Assembly: GCA_963205035.1 (NCBI GenBank)
Contig: CAUJII010000034.1
Coordinates: forward strand, 1 to 26,646
Source of the DNA: Spirochaetota bacterium
Lineage (GTDB): Bacteria > Spirochaetota > Leptospiria > Turneriellales > Turneriellaceae
DNA: 26,646 bases
Direction: 5' to 3'
The notes below the pieces were generated by a model that had not been told where the DNA came from, made no database searches, and worked only from the letters and a program-made list of their open reading frames with translations. Both the position numbers and the translations under genes were made by a program. Below, piece after piece: positions 24,215-26,646 of this stretch (position 1 is its first letter; the number at the start of each line of letters is the position of its first letter).

Positions 24215-24241
24215 CACATATTTTGCTTGTCCTGCCGATAC
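24215..24241 (+). promoter_or_regulatory. Sigma-28 (FliA)-type promoter candidate
   Basis: GCCGATAC at 24234-24241 matches the sigma-28 -10 consensus GCCGATAA at seven of eight bases. An octamer CACATATT lies 11 bp upstream at 24215-24222 and matches four of eight bases of TAAAGTTT. It precedes the FlgM-like gene by about 57 bp, with a good Shine-Dalgarno (GAGGA) in between. A sigma-70-type TTGCTT (24223) / TATAGA (24246) pair with 17-bp spacing overlaps it, so either or both could act. Confidence 0.5.
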
Positions 24242-24298
24242 TGTTTATAGAGTTATAGATAGACCAGTGGAGTCCTACTATAACGGGCGAGGAAGACT

Positions 24299-24601
24299 AT
24301 GAACATTGATAAAGTAAACCACGCAGGGCAAATACATGCCCTCAACGAAAAAGCGACTGTACGGCCGCAAGAAGCACAAAGTGCGTCTTTAGGCAACGAC
24401 AGTGTATCGATTTCGCAAGCAGCGCTGCAGGCCCGCGAAGCCGCGCAAGTACAAAAAGCCGTCGCACAAACGGCCGATGTCCGTGCCGACAGGGTCCGCG
24501 AAGTGAAAGAGAAGCTCGCACGCGGTGAATATGACAATCCCTCGAATGAGGTGTTGAACCACATCGCCACACGGCTCACGACCGCCGTTTCAAACGACTA
24601 A
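24299..24601 (+). CDS. flgM: FlgM-like anti-sigma-28 factor
   Basis: FlgM holds sigma-28 inactive until the hook is finished, then is exported. The 100 residues have the family layout: a polar, low-complexity N-terminal half (SVSISQAALQAREAAQ) and a C-terminal helix pair (VRADRVREVKEKLARGEYDN, then EVLNHIATRL) matching the conserved DxRxxRVxxIKxxIxxGxY core that binds sigma-28. The ATG has AGGA 5-6 nt upstream. A strong terminator follows the stop. A possible sigma-28 promoter in front would put FlgM under its own target. No other flagellar gene is in the window, so the name rests on sequence alone. Confidence 0.8.
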   Translation: MNIDKVNHAGQIHALNEKATVRPQEAQSASLGNDSVSISQAALQAREAAQVQKAVAQTADVRADRVREVKEKLARGEYDNPSNEVLNHIATRLTTAVSND

Positions 24602-24620
24602 CTCCCTTTTTAGAGGGTAG

Positions 24621-24650
24621 GGGGATTTCTCGCCCAATCCCCTTTTTTTT
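24621..24650 (+). terminator. Rho-independent terminator after flgM
   Basis: GGGGATT (24621-24627) pairs with AATCCCC (24636-24642) around an 8-nt loop, followed directly by eight T residues (24643-24650). The stem and T-run are typical of an intrinsic terminator. The next gene's ATG is only 9 nt downstream of the T-run, so the element may also act as an attenuator for it. Confidence 0.8.
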
Positions 24651-24659
24651 GCAATCGCT

Positions 24660-25823
24660 ATGCAAGGCATCAACTGGGCACAATTCTCACTTCCGACGCG
24701 CATACAATTCGAAGCCGACTCGATGTTCAAGGTCGGTAGCTATGTCAAGAGCTTTGGATCGCGCGTACTTCTGCTTAATCTGAAAGCAGAAAACAAGAAC
24801 GCTTCTGAATTGACAATCCTCAAAAACGGATTATCAAAACATTCTGACGGCGTTATTCTTTACGACGATTTGACATCAGACCCCACTTCAGACCAAGTCG
24901 ATTCCGTGGCTTATTTCGCTAAAAAATCGCACGCCGATATTATCGTGGCGTATGGTTCGCTCGACACTTTTGCGACGGCAAAATTTGTTTCGGCACTAGT
25001 CACAAATTCAGTCTTTGCTGTCGACGTTTTGAATTCTCGCGCACACATCAAAAATGCTCCGCTTCCGCTCGTGACAATCCCGGTCGAACCGTCGCTCGGC
25101 GAAGAGCTTTGCCCGAGTTTCACTATCCGCGATTCTTCAGACGGCGCGAAGAAATATTTTGAGAACGAACTTCTTTTTCCTGTGGCGTCTTTTTACGATC
25201 CCAAGGTTTGCGAGCATTTGACTTCTGATAGCGCAGCAAGGCTCGGCGGAGCAACGCTTGCATACGCTATTGAGTCGCAGCTTTCGCCTAAATCAAACCC
25301 CATTTCGAGCGCACTTGCGCTGCGCTCGATTGAAATGCTACGAAGAAACATTCCGCAGCTTTACAAAGATGCGAAGAATGAAAAACTCGTTTCGACAATG
25401 CTTTGGGCGTCGTCGATGATTTCCATTAGCGCGGTTTCATCGCCCGTCGGTGTCGCGTTTGCTATCGCGAACGCGCTCAACGCACACAGCAAAGTGAATT
25501 TTTACGATGCTCTCTCTCTCATCTTGCCTCACGTCATGGAGTATTATTTAACGGCTGCACCCGCTCAGTACATCAACATTGCGCGCGCACTCGGTGAAGA
25601 TGTGAAAGATATTTCTGTCATTGAAGCGGCCATTAAAGCCGTCGAAGGTGTGCGCCGTCTTTTCCTTGAAGTCAACCTTCCGACACGTCTTGCCGAGTTC
25701 GATGTCAAGAAGCATGAGCTCGAAGATATTTCAAGACTTGCGGCTGGTTTTCCACATTTAGAGAATGCACCGCGTATGCTCTCGCGTAACGAACTCGAAT
25801 CGATTCTTTTGGCGGCGTTTTAA
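24660..25823 (+). CDS. Iron-alcohol-dehydrogenase-like protein lacking metal and cofactor motifs (pseudoenzyme candidate)
   Basis: The 387 residues align along their length with the Fe-ADH/dehydroquinate-synthase-like family: an N-terminal FSLPTRIQFEAD, then SNPISSALALRSIEMLRRN, and LILPHVMEYY. Compared with FucO from general knowledge, each catalytic element is altered. The ligands D196, H200, H263 and H277 correspond here to A198, Y202, F267 and F281. GGGSPxD is replaced by AYGSLD, and TTAGTGSE by VEPSLGEE. The frame is intact and flanking structural residues are kept, so this is not a decayed gene but probably a non-catalytic protein used for binding or structure. No ribosome-binding site is obvious. 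One base separates it from the next gene (TAAGATG). Confidence 0.75.
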   Translation: MQGINWAQFSLPTRIQFEADSMFKVGSYVKSFGSRVLLLNLKAENKNASELTILKNGLSKHSDGVILYDDLTSDPTSDQVDSVAYFAKKSHADIIVAYGSLDTFATAKFVSALVTNSVFAVDVLNSRAHIKNAPLPLVTIPVEPSLGEELCPSFTIRDSSDGAKKYFENELLFPVASFYDPKVCEHLTSDSAARLGGATLAYAIESQLSPKSNPISSALALRSIEMLRRNIPQLYKDAKNEKLVSTMLWASSMISISAVSSPVGVAFAIANALNAHSKVNFYDALSLILPHVMEYYLTAAPAQYINIARALGEDVKDISVIEAAIKAVEGVRRLFLEVNLPTRLAEFDVKKHELEDISRLAAGFPHLENAPRMLSRNELESILLAAF

Positions 25824-25824
25824 G

Positions 25825-26646
25825 ATGAAATTGCGTCACAAATATAGAAAATACTGCATCTTTTTTATATTCATGGTGCCTCTTTTCGCTAACGCACCCG
25901 ACCGTGCGTTTTGCGAAAAAATTTTGGGAGAGAATAAACGTTTCTTAGATTTTTTGAACTCAGGCGTGTCAAATTTTGCCGACACACAAGATCTGGCGAC
26001 TTTTCAATCTGCCTCGCTCGAACACTATAAAGCGCACAAAGAATATCTCTCGGGCCACTATAACACGACGCATGCGCATATCCGTGAGTCGCAAAAGATT
26101 CTCAAAGATTTGTATGTTCAGGTAATTAACAAGTATTATCTCAAAGACACGCGAGAGCTTTTAGAGCGTAACTCCGCGATGATTATCGAGACAAAAGACG
26201 TGCGTGCGGCGCACTTTATGCGCTTGGGTTACAGAGATCTCAAGGTCTCGGAGATTTTTAAGAACAAGGGATTCAATCACAACCGCTATCTTTATTCGAC
26301 AAAAATTTGGTTTTATATCGACGCGATTAAATACGCAAGGCAAGCGAAGCGTTATGCGTTCTTAGCAATCATTGAAAGCCAAACGCCCTATGCCGACAAA
26401 GACGATTTTAAGTTACAGACAATCGACGATTATATCAATAAACCCGAAGTGGATAAAGTCCGCGACTTCGACAAGGTGCAGGGGCGGCTCATCAACTTAA
26501 TTAATCGCAAACTCGTTGTGAATAACTACAATTTTTTCTTTCACCATTACGATAACTATGGTTATATCAATGCGGACAAAAAGAATCAGTACGATCTTTT
26601 TGTGAAGACGCAAGCCGAAGCGGCAGAAAAAAATATGCCTGTCACG
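25825..26646 (+). CDS. Exported protein of unknown function (3' end outside window)
   Basis: The frame runs open from the ATG at 25825 to the last base, 274 codons without a stop. The start follows the dehydrogenase-like gene by one base, so the two are certainly co-transcribed if the upstream gene is expressed. The N-terminus MKLRHKYRKYCIFFIFMVPL with a FANA site looks like a signal peptide cleaved after residue 24. The mature part is helical and rich in Lys, Tyr, Asp and His (EYLSGHYNTTHAHI, FFFHHYDNYGY), with no Cys after residue 30. I recognise no domain. It may be periplasmic. Confidence 0.65.
   Translation, partial: MKLRHKYRKYCIFFIFMVPLFANAPDRAFCEKILGENKRFLDFLNSGVSNFADTQDLATFQSASLEHYKAHKEYLSGHYNTTHAHIRESQKILKDLYVQVINKYYLKDTRELLERNSAMIIETKDVRAAHFMRLGYRDLKVSEIFKNKGFNHNRYLYSTKIWFYIDAIKYARQAKRYAFLAIIESQTPYADKDDFKLQTIDDYINKPEVDKVRDFDKVQGRLINLINRKLVVNNYNFFFHHYDNYGYINADKKNQYDLFVKTQAEAAEKNMPVT

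Noticed and set aside
1..26646. CRISPR array, rRNA, transposase or prophage genes
   Set aside because: I saw no regularly spaced repeats, no rRNA-like sequence, and no recognisable recombinase or phage structural gene.

Overview
The window looks like a chromosomal segment of a flagellated, Gram-negative spirochaete of the Leptospirales type (Turneriella/Leptonema/Leptospira-like). This is inferred, not proven. The evidence is an FlgM-like anti-sigma factor behind a sigma-28-like promoter, a SpoIIE phosphatase whose DAMGKSIQGAGG motif resembles leptospiral ones, a metallo-beta-lactamase/cyclic-nucleotide-binding fusion, several lipoproteins with a Cys lipobox, and very tight gene packing (TAG-ATG junctions, ATGA and GTGA overlaps, and convergent stops 0-26 bp apart).

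Layout. 1-3156: the ftsW 3' end and mraY (cell-wall synthesis, plus strand), separated by a minus-strand HicB-like antitoxin and a cysteine synthase. 3160-6034: a minus-strand run of a TldE/PmbA-like protein and two SAM methyltransferases. 6045-8150: an accessory patch with a Cys-rich lipoprotein whose ribosome-binding site lies in a hairpin, a DUF433/DUF5615 toxin-antitoxin pair between two copies of a 33-bp direct repeat, two broken exported-protein fragments and a 34-bp perfect palindrome. 8120-10662: two tiny overlapping membrane-protein genes behind a near-consensus promoter, then a multidomain lipoprotein with two DUF1566 domains. 10688-12854: ptb plus ackA (acyl-CoA to acyl-phosphate to acid plus ATP). 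12855-14798: S1/P1 nuclease and selU/mnmH, minus strand. 14892-19245: a 1108-residue fusion of a peptide-type substrate-binding domain with no signal peptide, a PAS domain, a SpoIIE/PP2C phosphatase and TPRs, followed by a SCO1-like copper lipoprotein and a NifU/SufU-like Fe-S scaffold. 19255-24084: minus-strand operon of the MBL/cNMP fusion, ubiX and uvrC. 24215-26646: flgM-like gene, terminator, an iron-alcohol-dehydrogenase homologue lacking its metal ligands, and an unrecognised exported protein cut by the window end.

Most genes are housekeeping (wall synthesis, DNA repair, tRNA modification, acid production, Fe-S and copper handling). The parts most likely to be new are the cytoplasmic binding-protein/phosphatase fusion, the metal-less dehydrogenase-like protein whose gene begins right after a terminator, the small leaderless membrane-protein pair, and the repeat-bounded toxin-antitoxin insertion.
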